A stretch of DNA of 64,000 bases from Streptomyces vinaceus (lineage in GTDB: Bacteria > Actinomycetota > Actinomycetes > Streptomycetales > Streptomycetaceae). Below are positions 7,352 through 17,600 of this stretch, piece by piece. Position 1 is the first letter of the stretch. Every line of letters starts with the position of its first letter. The stretch is from the NCBI RefSeq assembly GCF_008704935.1, contig NZ_CP023692.1, positions 744,001 to 808,000 of the forward strand. The letters run 5' to 3'. Under the pieces are notes generated by a model. The model did no database searches. It saw nothing but the letters and a program-made list of their open reading frames with translations, and was not told the DNA's origin. A program made the translations under genes and the position numbers.

Positions 7352-9549
7352 TCATCGGGTCCGGTCCTCTCCCGAGACCCGGGCCTCTCCCCAGGCCCAG
7401 GACGCCGCCACCAGGGAGCGTTCCGCCGCGGCCAGATGCGTAGAGGCGGCCAGCCAGGCCCGGGCGTAGCCATCGGGTGAGGGGTCCGTCAGGCGGCCGA
7501 AGACATCGCGGGGCCGGCGGTCCGCCTCCGCGGCGAGGGCCGTGGCGAGTTCCGCCGCCGTGCCGAAGCCGGCCCGGCGCAACGGGCCGAACGCGGTGCG
7601 GGGTTCGGCGGTGCGGGCCGCCTCCGCGACGGCGCGGCGGCCGCCCGCGACCCCGCTTTCGAGCAGTCGGCGTACCCGCCACAGCGGGGAGTCGGCCAGG
7701 ACGTCCGGGCCTTCGGCCGCGGCGGGCGCGGCGGCCGTACCGGGCGGGAAGTGGCCGCCCTGGAGCACGTCGTACCCCAGGTCGGCGCGGCCCAGCCACT
7801 CCTCGGGCAGGCGCAGCGTGTGCTGCGCGCCGGGGACCGGGCCGACCGCCAGCGGGCGCAGGGTGGCGGCGCGGTCCAGGTCGGGGCGGCCCAGGACGCG
7901 GAGCAGCAGCCCGGGGTGGGCGGCGATGCGGCGCAGGTTGGCCGTGTGCGGCAGCTCGGGGTGGGGGTGGGCGGCGCGCAGCCGCAGCAGGGGCGCGTCC
8001 GCCCGTACCTCCCGGACCAGGAGGTCCTCCCCGGCCGCGCCGACGACGGTGACCTCGCAGCCCATCAGGGCGGGGTCGGCCCCCTCGGGATCGGCGTCCC
8101 GGTCGGCGAGCCGGGCGGCCACGGATTCGGCCGCCGGCCGGGCGAAGAGCGAGGCGGCCGGCTCTTCGGTCCACGGGACTCCGCGCAGCGGGGTCGCCTG
8201 GACCCCGCGTCCGGCGCCGAGGCGGCCGTCGGCGGAGACCGTGGCCCCGGCGATACGGAGTCCCCGCGCGCGAGGCCCGCGTGGTCCAGGGCGGCTCCGC
8301 CGAGCGCCACGGAGGCGGAACCGGCGCCGCGGGCGCGGGCCAGGCCGCCCGGGCGGACGTCGGAGACGGAGTAGCGGGCTCCGTCCGCCGCGAGCAGGTG
8401 GGTGACGACTCCCCCGTACCCGGTGGCGGACAGGACCGGCTCCCGGCACAGGCCGTACACCCGCAGGCTGCCGCCGGGCTGGTAGGCGCGGCGGACGGTG
8501 CCGGTGAGGGCCGGACCGGCGGCCGTGCCGGAGGCCAGCAGGCCGGCGGTGTGGAGCAGTTCGCGGAAGGCCGCGGTGAGGTCGGCGAGCCGGTGGCCGC
8601 CGCTGCGCTCCCGGGCGGCGCGCAGGCCGCGTACGACGCGCAGGGTGGCGGCCTCGGCGCGGGGCAGCCCGGCCAGGCGGGCGGTGTGGGCGGCCCGCAG
8701 CAACTCGGCCTGGACCACCGCCCCGCCGGCCGTGACCCCGGCGGCGAGGGCCTCGGCGGCGGCCCGCCAGAGCGCGGCGGCGGCCCGCAGCTGCGCAGCG
8801 GTGAGAACCTCGGCAGCAGGCCCGGGCACGGAACCGGCACCGAGCACGGAGACCGGTCCGGACGCGGACACGGTGCCGGACGCGGAGCCGGACGCCCCGG
8901 ACCCGGACCGGGGGCCCGGCACGGTTCCCGACGCGGGACCGGCCGCGGCCCTCGTCCCGGAGCCTGACCCGGGAGCGGTCCCGGCTACGGCCCCGGACAC
9001 CGGCCCGGGTACGGCCCCGACCGCCGTCCCCGACCCGAACCCGACCGCCGTCCCCGACCCGGCTGCCGCCGCCGTCCCCGACCCGGCGGCGGCCGAAACG
9101 CCAGCGCCCGAATCGTCGGCACCCGGCCCGCCGGCACCCGGCCCGGCGGCGGCCGGATCGGCGGCCCGGTCCGGTGCGGGCAGGTCCGCCCGATCCGGTG
9201 CGGGCACGTCCGCCCCGTCCGGCGCGGACAGGTCCGCCCGGTCGGCCAGGGGGGCCGCGCCCAGGACTGCCGCCCTGTGCAGGCAGCGCGGGGCCAACAG
9301 GCAGGTGCAGGTGGCCTGTTCGGCTGTGGCCACCGCCCCGCCCGGGCCCGGCCGCAGCGTGACGAGCGCGTCCTCGCCGAAGCGGACCGTCACACCCCCG
9401 TCCTCCCCCGGGCGCGCACCCGCCGCGCAGCCCTCGATGGCCGCGTCCAGCTTCTTGCGCAGCCGGGCCGTGAGGTTCTCGACGGCCTCGGCGAGGACCT
9501 CGGGGGCCACCGGCGGCAGGTTCGACTCGGTACTCGGTTCACTGCTCAT
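7352..9549 (-). pseudogene. SWIM zinc-finger protein, interrupted by a frameshift (YehQ-like)
   Basis: This is the last gene of the five-gene operon. It starts at 9549 with ATGA overlapping the stop of the VWA gene. Residues 75-95 hold a SWIM zinc-finger, C-T-C-x5-C-L-H (CxCxnCxH). A very long Gly/Ala/Pro/Ser-rich low-complexity linker follows, then helical domains. At 8262-8265 the reading frame breaks. Coding character moves to the frame that reads RIAGATVSADGRLG and continues to a stop at 7352. As sequenced, translation would instead run 65 codons of shadow sequence to a stop at 8065. One extra G in the G4 run (minus strand) would restore a single protein of about 730 aa. It may be a sequencing error, a real pseudogene, or programmed slippage. 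SWIM proteins of this context (E. coli YehQ) have no known function. Confidence 0.75.
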
Positions 9550-12500
9550 CGGGGTTCTCCACAGAGGCGGTCGCCCACCCAGCGGGCGAGGGCGAGCGGA
9601 CTGAGGGCGGCCACCGGCATGCCGGCCGCGACGAGCTGCCGGGCGACCGGGACGGAGTAGCGCGGCGCGCCCGCGTCGTCGAGCGCGGCGCAGCCCAGCA
9701 GATGGGCGCCGGACGCGGCCAGCGCGCGGACCTCCCCGAGGAGTCCGCCGATCGGCGCGCCCTCCTCGAAGTCGCTGACCACGACGACGAGCGTGCGACT
9801 GGGCACTGTGATCAGGGACCGGGCGTGGGCCAGGCCCGCGGCGATGTGCGTACCGCCTCCGACGCGGACCTCCAGCAGCAGCGACAGCGGGTCCTCCACC
9901 CGGTCGGTGAGGTCGACGACCTGCGTGGAGAAGGCCAGGAAGTGGGTGGACAGGGTCGGCACACCGCCCAAGACGGCGGCGGTGAGCGCCGACCAGATGA
10001 CCGAGGCCTCCATGGAGCCGGAGACGTCGACGACCAGGATCAGCCGCCAGTCCGCTTCACGGCTGACGCGGGTGCTGAACACCGGCCGTTCCGGTACGAC
10101 CACCACCCGGCCGTCGCCGAGGCGGCGGGTGTGCGCGAGGTTGGCGCGCAGGGTCCGGGCCAGGTCGAGCCTGCCGCCGGGGCGGCGGGTGGGGCGCGGG
10201 GTGGCGAGGCCGGAGAGCGCCGGGCGCAGCCGGGTGGCGAGCTCCTTGGCGAGCTCGTCGACAAGCCGCTTGACCAGGGGCCGCAGCCGGTCGAGCCGGG
10301 CCTCCGGCATACCGCCGGCCAGCGACAGCACGGAGCTCAGCAGTTCCACGGAGGGGCGTACGGCGGCCGGGTCGAGCTGGGCCAGCACGTCGGCCCGGCC
10401 CGTGTCCGCCGCGTCGGCGAGTACCTCCTCGCGCAGGTCGGCGCCGAAGAGCGCTTCGAGCTCCTGCGACCATTCGCGGGCCGTGGGGAAGGAGGCCTCC
10501 TGCCCGCCGCCGCTGCCCCGGCCGCCTTCGAGGTCGGCGGAGCCTTCGCCGCGGCCGTGGCCGTACAGCTCGTCGAGGGCGTGGGCGTAGCGCCGGGCGC
10601 CGGCGGGGAGCCGGTCGCGCTCGCGGCCGAGCAGCAGGCGCCAGCGGTCGGCGGGGGCCAGCCGGTGTTGCTCCCGTCGCAGGGGCGCGGGTACGGGCGC
10701 GGGTACGGGCGGTACGGGTGTCCCCGGCTCGGGGCCGGCCCCCGGCCCGGGAGCCGTGGCGCCGCCCGCCGGCAGCGCTTCCAGGGCCCTGAGCGCGGCG
10801 GCGCCCGCCGCGTCCGCCGCGGCCCACAGGGCGAGCAGCGCGGGCGGCGCGTCGAGGGACAGGTCCAAGCGGTCGCCGAGCCGCTCGGTGACGCTGTCCA
10901 GCAGCCGGTCGCGGGCGGCCGGGGCCAGTACGTCGAACCCCGCGCGCAGGGCCGGGAGCCGGTCCAGGAACTCCTGGTCGGCGAGGCCGTCGACGCGGTC
11001 CAGGACCGGGCCGAGGGCGGCGGCGGAGGACTGGAGGAGCGGTCCGGCGGCGGCCAGGACCCCGCCGAGGCGGCGGGCGAGGGAGCGCCGGCCGTCGGGG
11101 GTCGTCGCGCCGTCGATCCACCCGGCGGCCCGGTCGCCCAGGCCTGCGGCCGGATCGAGATCGAGCAGGACCCGTACGGCCAGTGCGGCGCCCTGCATCA
11201 ACGGGGAGGCGGCGGCGGCCAGTTCCGCGAGGGCGGAGTCCATCCGCAGGCCCAGGTGGAGGCCGGCGGCCCGGTCGGCGAGGGCCACGAGGGCGCGCGC
11301 GTCGGCGGGGTCCTCGCTGCCGCCGAGCCCGGGCAGGGACCGTACGGCGGCTTCGACCAGCCGGGCGGTCAGCGCGGTGGCGGCGGCTCGCGAGTCCTCG
11401 GAGGCACTGGGGAAATGCCCCCGGGCGAGGCCCTCCAACAGGTCCAGTGACGCCAGGAGTTCGGGCAGGGTGGCGGTCTGCGGCAGGACCTCGGCGGCCT
11501 CCTCCAGCCGTACGTCCACCAGCTCGGGCAGATCGCACCGCGCGGCCGCGGCCAGACCGGTGAGGATCTGGGCCGGGGTCGGACCGCCTTCGGCGGCTGC
11601 CCGCCGGGCGGTCTCGCGCAGGGTCCCGGCGGCCGCCTGCGCGGCGGTCACCCCGCGGACCCCGGCCAGGTCGAGGCGGGCCGGGACGGAAGGTGTCCAG
11701 GTCAGCCGCCACTTGGTGCCGAGGGCGGTGCCGTCGCCGGTGGCGGCCACGTCGAGGGGCTCCCCGTACGCCGCCCCGCAGACGGCCAGCCGCTGGAGGA
11801 GGACCTCGCGGCGGCCGTCGAGCGGGGAGCGCAGCGGGTCGAGGCGGACCTCGCGGGAGGCGGGGTCCTCGGGGCCGGGCAGCCGCAGCTCCGCCAGCTC
11901 GGCCTCGACGGAGGGGCCGAGTCCGGAGCGCGGGGCGTGCGGGGTGATCCGGCCGCGGCCGGTGCCGACGAGCACGGCCTCCAGCGCCCGGGCCAACGCC
12001 CGGCCCCGACCCAGGGGTTCGCCCTGGCCGAGCACGGTGGTGACGGCTTCGAGGAGCTCGCCCCGGCCGGGCGCGGGCAGCCCGCGCAGCACGGCCAGGT
12101 CGCAGGCCAGCCGCAGCGTCTCGGCCGCCTCGCCGGTACCGGCGGTGTGGCCGGCCCGGCGCAGTTCGCGGCAGATGCCGGTGAGGGCGACGGAGGCGGC
12201 GTCCCGCACGCGCGTGGCGTCCCCGCCGGCCCGGAAGACGGCCTGCTGCCACAGGGGGTCCCGGATTCCGGCCGGGTAACCGGAGCGGGAGTCCAGCAGG
12301 TCGAAGGAGTAGGGCACGAGGGAGGTGACGGCCCCGCCGCCCCCACCCGTGGCCTTGGCCGCGGCGGCGGAGGCGAGCGCCCGCGCGGCCGGGACGGCGG
12401 CGCCGGATGCCGCCGGGACGGCCCCGGATCCCGCACGGGCCGCGGGCACTGCGGCCCGGGCCGCGGCCCCGGCGCGGACGCCGGGGGCCGCAGCGGCCGT

Positions 12501-13379
12501 CGGGTCCGCGGCGGCGGTCCCGGGCGCGGCCGCGGCGCGTACGACGGCACCCGCGGGGCGGTGGGCCGCCGGGTCCTGCGCGTCCGCCGCGGCCGACGTC
12601 TGCGGGGCGGCGGACTCTGACTCGCCGAGCAGGGCCGGGGCGTGGAAGGCGCCGATGAGGGCGGCGACCCTGCGGCCGCCCGAGGCGGCGGCGTGGAGGA
12701 CCGCGCGCATGTGCGCCTCACGGGCCAGGTCGGTCGCGGGGACCGGGCCGTCCTGGCGCAGGGCCCAGCCCACGCCCAGCGCGGCCCGCCGGACGGCTTC
12801 CGGAGTGCAGCCGGGGGCCAGGACCTCCACGGCCCGGTCCCACAGGTCGTCGCCGTCGCGCCCGGTGCCGGACGCGGTCAGCGCGTCCGCGTACGCGCTG
12901 CCGCTGACCGGGGACGGGTCCCCGGAGCGGGCCGCGGCCCAGCCGGGGTCGGCCAGCGGGAGGTCGCAGCAACGGACCTCCACCCCGCGCGTCCGCGCCC
13001 AGCGGATCGCGGCCAGCTCCGGGGAGAAGTCCGCGAACGGGTAGAACGCGAGACCGCCCTCCCTGCCCGTGCCCGCCAGGGCGACCGGCGCGAGGGTCTC
13101 GGGGTCGGCCAAGTGCTCCAGCCACGGCTGGAAGTCGGCCGGCAGCTCCACGCACACCACCTCCGCCTCCGCGGCGTCGAGCAGCGCCGGCACCACCGCC
13201 GCGAGCGCGGGGCTGTGGTGCCGTACGCCCAGTAGGTAGGGCGCCCGCGAAGCGGCGAGCGCGTCCACGGCGCTCCGCGGCTCGGCCTGCGCCGTCGGCC
13301 GGGCGGGCACGGCCGCAGCCACGGCATCCGGTGCCCCGGCCGACGCGCTGCCCTCGGCGTGGTCGTCAGGAGCCTTCAT
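9546..13379 (-). CDS. DUF5682-VWA fusion protein of the MoxR operon (YehM + YehP type)
   Basis: The protein is 1277 aa. The start at 13379 overlaps the MoxR stop as ATGA. Residues 40-260 carry DUF5682 landmarks: GVRHHSPA, then VCVELPADF, then IGAFHAPAL. A roughly 100-residue Ala-rich linker separates this from an all-helical middle. The C-terminal 160 residues are a von Willebrand A domain with an intact metal-ion site: DVSGSM at about 1118-1123, a Thr in GGGTHIAAG and an Asp in VVVVSDFEEG. VWA partners of MoxR ATPases act in metal insertion or remodelling of protein complexes. In E. coli the two halves are separate genes (yehM, yehP). The fusion implies they act together. No signal peptide, so cytoplasmic. 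Confidence 0.85.
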   Translation of the reverse strand: MKAPDDHAEGSASAGAPDAVAAAVPARPTAQAEPRSAVDALAASRAPYLLGVRHHSPALAAVVPALLDAAEAEVVCVELPADFQPWLEHLADPETLAPVALAGTGREGGLAFYPFADFSPELAAIRWARTRGVEVRCCDLPLADPGWAAARSGDPSPVSGSAYADALTASGTGRDGDDLWDRAVEVLAPGCTPEAVRRAALGVGWALRQDGPVPATDLAREAHMRAVLHAAASGGRRVAALIGAFHAPALLGESESAAPQTSAAADAQDPAAHRPAGAVVRAAAAPGTAAADPTAAAAPGVRAGAAARAAVPAARAGSGAVPAASGAAVPAARALASAAAAKATGGGGGAVTSLVPYSFDLLDSRSGYPAGIRDPLWQQAVFRAGGDATRVRDAASVALTGICRELRRAGHTAGTGEAAETLRLACDLAVLRGLPAPGRGELLEAVTTVLGQGEPLGRGRALARALEAVLVGTGRGRITPHAPRSGLGPSVEAELAELRLPGPEDPASREVRLDPLRSPLDGRREVLLQRLAVCGAAYGEPLDVAATGDGTALGTKWRLTWTPSVPARLDLAGVRGVTAAQAAAGTLRETARRAAAEGGPTPAQILTGLAAAARCDLPELVDVRLEEAAEVLPQTATLPELLASLDLLEGLARGHFPSASEDSRAAATALTARLVEAAVRSLPGLGGSEDPADARALVALADRAAGLHLGLRMDSALAELAAAASPLMQGAALAVRVLLDLDPAAGLGDRAAGWIDGATTPDGRRSLARRLGGVLAAAGPLLQSSAAALGPVLDRVDGLADQEFLDRLPALRAGFDVLAPAARDRLLDSVTERLGDRLDLSLDAPPALLALWAAADAAGAAALRALEALPAGGATAPGPGAGPEPGTPVPPVPAPVPAPLRREQHRLAPADRWRLLLGRERDRLPAGARRYAHALDELYGHGRGEGSADLEGGRGSGGGQEASFPTAREWSQELEALFGADLREEVLADAADTGRADVLAQLDPAAVRPSVELLSSVLSLAGGMPEARLDRLRPLVKRLVDELAKELATRLRPALSGLATPRPTRRPGGRLDLARTLRANLAHTRRLGDGRVVVVPERPVFSTRVSREADWRLILVVDVSGSMEASVIWSALTAAVLGGVPTLSTHFLAFSTQVVDLTDRVEDPLSLLLEVRVGGGTHIAAGLAHARSLITVPSRTLVVVVSDFEEGAPIGGLLGEVRALAASGAHLLGCAALDDAGAPRYSVPVARQLVAAGMPVAALSPLALARWVGDRLCGEPR

Positions 13380-14554
13380 CGGAGGTTCCCGCGCAGGTCC
13401 CACAGGCGGCGCCACATCGCCGAGCCGTCCTCGGCGCGGCGGCGGACCGGCCCGTCCCAGTAGCCCAGCAGACGGCCGTGGTCGGCCGGGTCGTCCTTGC
13501 GGACCACGCCCAGCAGGTGACCCGGCAGCAGGTCCAGTACGTCACCGCCCGGCAGGTACGCCGCGGCCACGCCCAGCGAGGCCGCCACCTGGACCGCCTC
13601 GGCGGTGGACATGACCGTGCCCGGCCGCTCCACGTCCCAGCCCTCCGCCGAACGCCCCGACCGCAGGTCCCGGAAGACCGTGACCAGCGCGTCGAGCACC
13701 GCGTCGTCCACCCCGAACGCCGCGCCCGCGCGCTGCACCGCCGCCACCGCCTGCCGGCGGATCAGCGTGGCCTCCGCGTCCGCGTCCGCGATCGGCGCGA
13801 CCGTCTCGAAGTTGAAGCGCCGCTTGAGGGCGGCGGACATCTCGGAGACCCCGCGGTCGCGCAGGTTGGCGGTGGCGATGACCGTGAACCCGGGGGCCGC
13901 GGCGACCACCGCGTCCTCCGTGGCGGTCAGTTCCGGCACGCTCACCCGCCGGTCGGACAGGATCGACACCAGCGCGTCCTGCACCTCGGGGAGGCACCGG
14001 GTGATCTCCTCCACCCGGACCACCCGCCCGGTCCGCATGGCGGAGAGCACCGGGGAGTCGACGAGGGCCTGCGAGGTCGGGCCCTGGGCGAGCAGCAGGG
14101 CGTAGTTCCAGCCGTACCGGAAGGCGTCCTCCGTCGTACCGGCCGTGCCCTGCACGGTGAGCGCGCTGGTTCCGCAGACGGCCGCGGCCAGCAGCTCGGA
14201 CAGCATCGACTTGGCGGTGCCGGGTTCGCCGGTGAGCAGCAGTCCGCGCTCCCCGGCGAGGGTGACGACGCAGCGTTCGACCAGCGCGCGTTCGCCGACG
14301 AACTTGGGGGCGATCGCCAGCTTGGCCGGGAGACCGGCGCGGCGCCGGCCCGGGAGGGTCAGTTCCGCGCCCTCGCTGCCGCACACGAAGGTGACGACGG
14401 CGCGCGGGGTGAGCGCCCAGCCGGGCGGGCGGGGGCCGGTGTCCTGGGCGGCGAGGAAGGCGAGTTCGTCGGCGTACCGCTCCTCGGCGGGCGACGACTG
14501 CCGGGCCGCGGCGGTCCGGGCGGGCTCGGTGGCGGGTGTGTCGGTCACGGTCAT
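13376..14554 (-). CDS. MoxR-family AAA+ ATPase (YehL-like)
   Basis: A 392-aa AAA+ ATPase. Walker A is GEPGTAKS at about 109-116. Walker B is VVRVEE near 178-183. Sensor 1 is in FTVIATANLRDRG, and an arginine-finger region in ALKRRFNFE. The first 75 residues are an extension before the AAA core. MoxR ATPases hydrolyse ATP to remodel or activate partner complexes, usually with a VWA protein encoded next door, as here. The combination with SWIM and DUF5682 partners fits the YehL subfamily. The ATG at 14554 is the first in the coding frame with good coding signal; a GAAGGA lies about 12 bases upstream. A 117-base gap precedes it, the only real gap in the operon. Confidence 0.92.
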   Translation of the reverse strand: MTVTDTPATEPARTAAARQSSPAEERYADELAFLAAQDTGPRPPGWALTPRAVVTFVCGSEGAELTLPGRRRAGLPAKLAIAPKFVGERALVERCVVTLAGERGLLLTGEPGTAKSMLSELLAAAVCGTSALTVQGTAGTTEDAFRYGWNYALLLAQGPTSQALVDSPVLSAMRTGRVVRVEEITRCLPEVQDALVSILSDRRVSVPELTATEDAVVAAAPGFTVIATANLRDRGVSEMSAALKRRFNFETVAPIADADAEATLIRRQAVAAVQRAGAAFGVDDAVLDALVTVFRDLRSGRSAEGWDVERPGTVMSTAEAVQVAASLGVAAAYLPGGDVLDLLPGHLLGVVRKDDPADHGRLLGYWDGPVRRRAEDGSAMWRRLWDLRGNLR

Positions 14555-14671
14555 GACGTGGTGTTTCCTTCGCGGGATGCGGCGTACAGGGGTACGGGCG
14601 TGCGGGCGGACGGGGTGCGGAACCCCCGCGGCACCCCCCACAGGCAGGGGGCGCGCCGCGGGGTCCGGGCG

Positions 14672-17600
14672 TCAGCGGCGGCGGGGGCGCGTCCGCTTGA
14701 CCTTCAGGGCTTCGAAGCGCGGTACGTCGCCCTGGCGGACCCGCTGCCAGGCCCGCCGGTAGAGGTCCGCGGCCGGCGCGTCCGGCACGAGCACCCCCAG
14801 CACCGGCCGGCCGCCCGGGGCCAGCCCGTACATCGGCAGCTTCCACAGCTCCACCGGCAGCACGGGCGAGGACATCTCGGCCCAGCCGCCCGGCAGGAAC
14901 AGGGAGCGCCCGGCCCGGGTGCGCGAGGCGGTGACCACCAGCTCGGTGGCGGCCAGTTCGGCGCGGGCGGCCTTCAGCCGGGCCGGCTTCCAGCCCGTCC
15001 AGCGGGCCACGTTGCGGTCGGTGGGGTCGGGCATCGCGAGCAGCGCGAGGTACACGGCGGCCGCGTCCGCGCCCAACCCGCAGGCCTCGGACACCTCCGC
15101 CACCAGCTCGGGCACCGAGCGGCTCGGGTCCTGCGGCCACCACGTGCCGTCCTTGTCGACGGTGCCCGCCGCCGGCGCTCCCGGATCCGCCAGCAGCGCC
15201 GCGAACCGCGGGTCGTGCACGGCCCGCAGCGCCGTCTCCACCGACGAGGGCTGCTGGTCGTCACCGCGCAGCGCCGGCAGGTACGGGTCGGAGCCGGTCG
15301 AGTCGAGCAGGGCCGTCCGCAGGGCGGGCCTGGGCCGGTCGTCGTAGGTGGCCATGACCACCGCGCCGTACCGTTCGTACCCCTCGCCCGTCTCGGTCGG
15401 CGTGCCCGCCGCCTTGCGGAAATCGGGCAAATGGGTGAAGTGGCCGATGCTGAGCATCAGTTCGGGCGCGGCCAGCCGCTGCCGCACGGCCGTCAGAGCC
15501 GGCGGCAGCGCGGCGCGCAGCGGGTCCCCGGCGGGCAGCCGGTGCGCCATCCAGGCCGTCAGGGTGAGGGCGCCGGTCAGGACGGTCGAGGTGAACGGCT
15601 CGGTGGCCGGCTCAGCGGGCTCGACGTGGTCCCCCTTGACCTCCCAGGCGACGTCGGCGCTCAGCGCGGGCGACTGGGCCGGGTCGAGGACCGCGGCCAG
15701 GGCCCGGTGCGTGGACCAGCCGGTCTTCGCGGCGCGGGTGGCCTCGGCGAGCAGCCACTCGGGTACGGGCGTACGGCGGCCCACGCGGGCGTTCCACACC
15801 TGCGCGGCGGCGGCCACGTCCGGGCCTTCGGTCCACAGCCGTGCCGGGTCGGCGGGGAGCAGCGCGGCGACGACCTCGCGCCGCACCTCGATCTGGAGGC
15901 TCTTGAGTTCGGACCGGGCGTGCTTGGCGTCGGCCGCCTTGACGCCGAGGGCGGTGCGCAGCTCGGCCGGCAGGAAGTGGTGCTCGTAGCTGTCGATGTT
16001 GGGCAGGCCGGCCAGCAGCAGCCGCGCGAGGGTACTGGAGACGCCGGTGAGCCGGGCGAACTCCTCGGCGGCTTCGGGGAAGAACGGCGCCGGACCGCGC
16101 TCGGCGGCCTCGGTCAGGAAGAGCGCCAGCCAGCCGGGGTCGCGCTCCCGGTCGCCGAGCGGGGCCGCGCCGCGCACGGTGTAGGGGCCGGGCACGGTGA
16201 AGCGGCCGGCCGGGTCGTACAGCAGCGCCCCGAACTCGTGCCCGTCGGATACGGACACGTCGTGCTCGGTGAGGCCGAGGACGGCTCCGCCGCCCAGCGG
16301 GAGCAGGCTGCGGTGCGAGGTGTTGCGCTCGATGCCGTCGGGGCTGCGCAGGTGGCGCTGGTCGAGGTGGACCAGGACCCGGCGCCAGCGGTCCGCGGAG
16401 CCCTTCGCCGAGTCCAGCCCGAGCGCGTCCACCCGGCCGAGCAGGGTGGACAGGGCGGCCCGCTGCTCCTCGGTGGTGCCGACGGCGACGGCCCGGTAGG
16501 CGATCGCCGCGGGCTGGTCCAGCAGCGGCGTGAACGGCAGCGCGGAGTAGGGCAGGGCGGGCAGGTCGAAGTGGAGCCGGCCGGGCACGGCGGCGCTTGC
16601 GGTGTCGGCGGCCGCCCGGACCAGCCCGTCCAGGTAGCGGTGGGCGACGTCGCTCTGGGCGCCCCAGCGGTAGTACCCGGTGCCGACGAGGCCGTGCAGC
16701 GCCTCGGCGACCAGTTCGTCGGTGGGGCCTTCCGGCTCCCGGTCGCCGGCCGGGGAGTCGGGGTCCAGCCGGGCGGCGACCCCGTCCAGCGCCTCCTGCT
16801 GGGTGAGGGCGAAGCGCAGCACCTCGACGATGCCCCCGATCAGCTGGGGGGCGGTGACCTGGGGCAGGGCCGCGCGGACCAGGCCGGGCAGATCGGTGGC
16901 CGTCTCGGCGGCGGCCGCCGCCTTGAGCAGGACGCCGATGGAGGCGCCGTCGGCGGCGCGCAGGGCGGCCGAGGCCTCCGGGTCGCGCGGGCGCAGGGCG
17001 TACCAGAAGGGCAGCGGCGGGAGTTCGACGCTGCCGGTGGCGAAGGCGGCGGTGCGGTAGTCGCCGCGCGACTGGGTGGTGACCACGCCTTCCGGGTCGC
17101 TGATGCTGAGCTCGCGCCAGCGGTGGGTGAGCGCGCGCGGCCGCTCGTCGCCGGGGAAGGTGAGGGCGGCGACGGGCATTTCGGAGCCCTCGGGCACGGC
17201 GATCCTGCGGCCGCCGGTGTCGGAGGCCTCCCAGCCCTGCCCGGGGACGCGTACGGCCCGCCAGCCGAGCAGGCCCTCCGCGGGCGCGCCGAGCACCGAG
17301 CCCTCGACGGCGGGCGCGGGCCGCAGCCAGCAGGACTGGGCGGGCACCGTGTTGCCGTTGCCGGGGTGCGCGCTCAGCGCGTCCGCGAGGAAGGCGGGTG
17401 CCGAGTACCGGCCGAGGGCTCCGTCGGCGGGGTCGTACTCGCGCCAGCCGCCCTCGTGTTCCTGGTCGCGGCGCTGCCACACCCAGTACGAGGTCCCGTC
17501 GGACAGCAGTCGCCGCTCGGCCGGCACCTTGGTGTCCCCCGCGTGCAGGACCCCGCCGCCGGTGACGCGGCCGCCGCCCGGCAGGGGCAGGGTGATGTCG

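Noticed and set aside
8065..8265. Natural C terminus of the SWIM protein in the original frame
   Set aside because: After 8265 this frame becomes Pro/Arg/Ser-rich shadow sequence while the alternative frame has normal protein composition.
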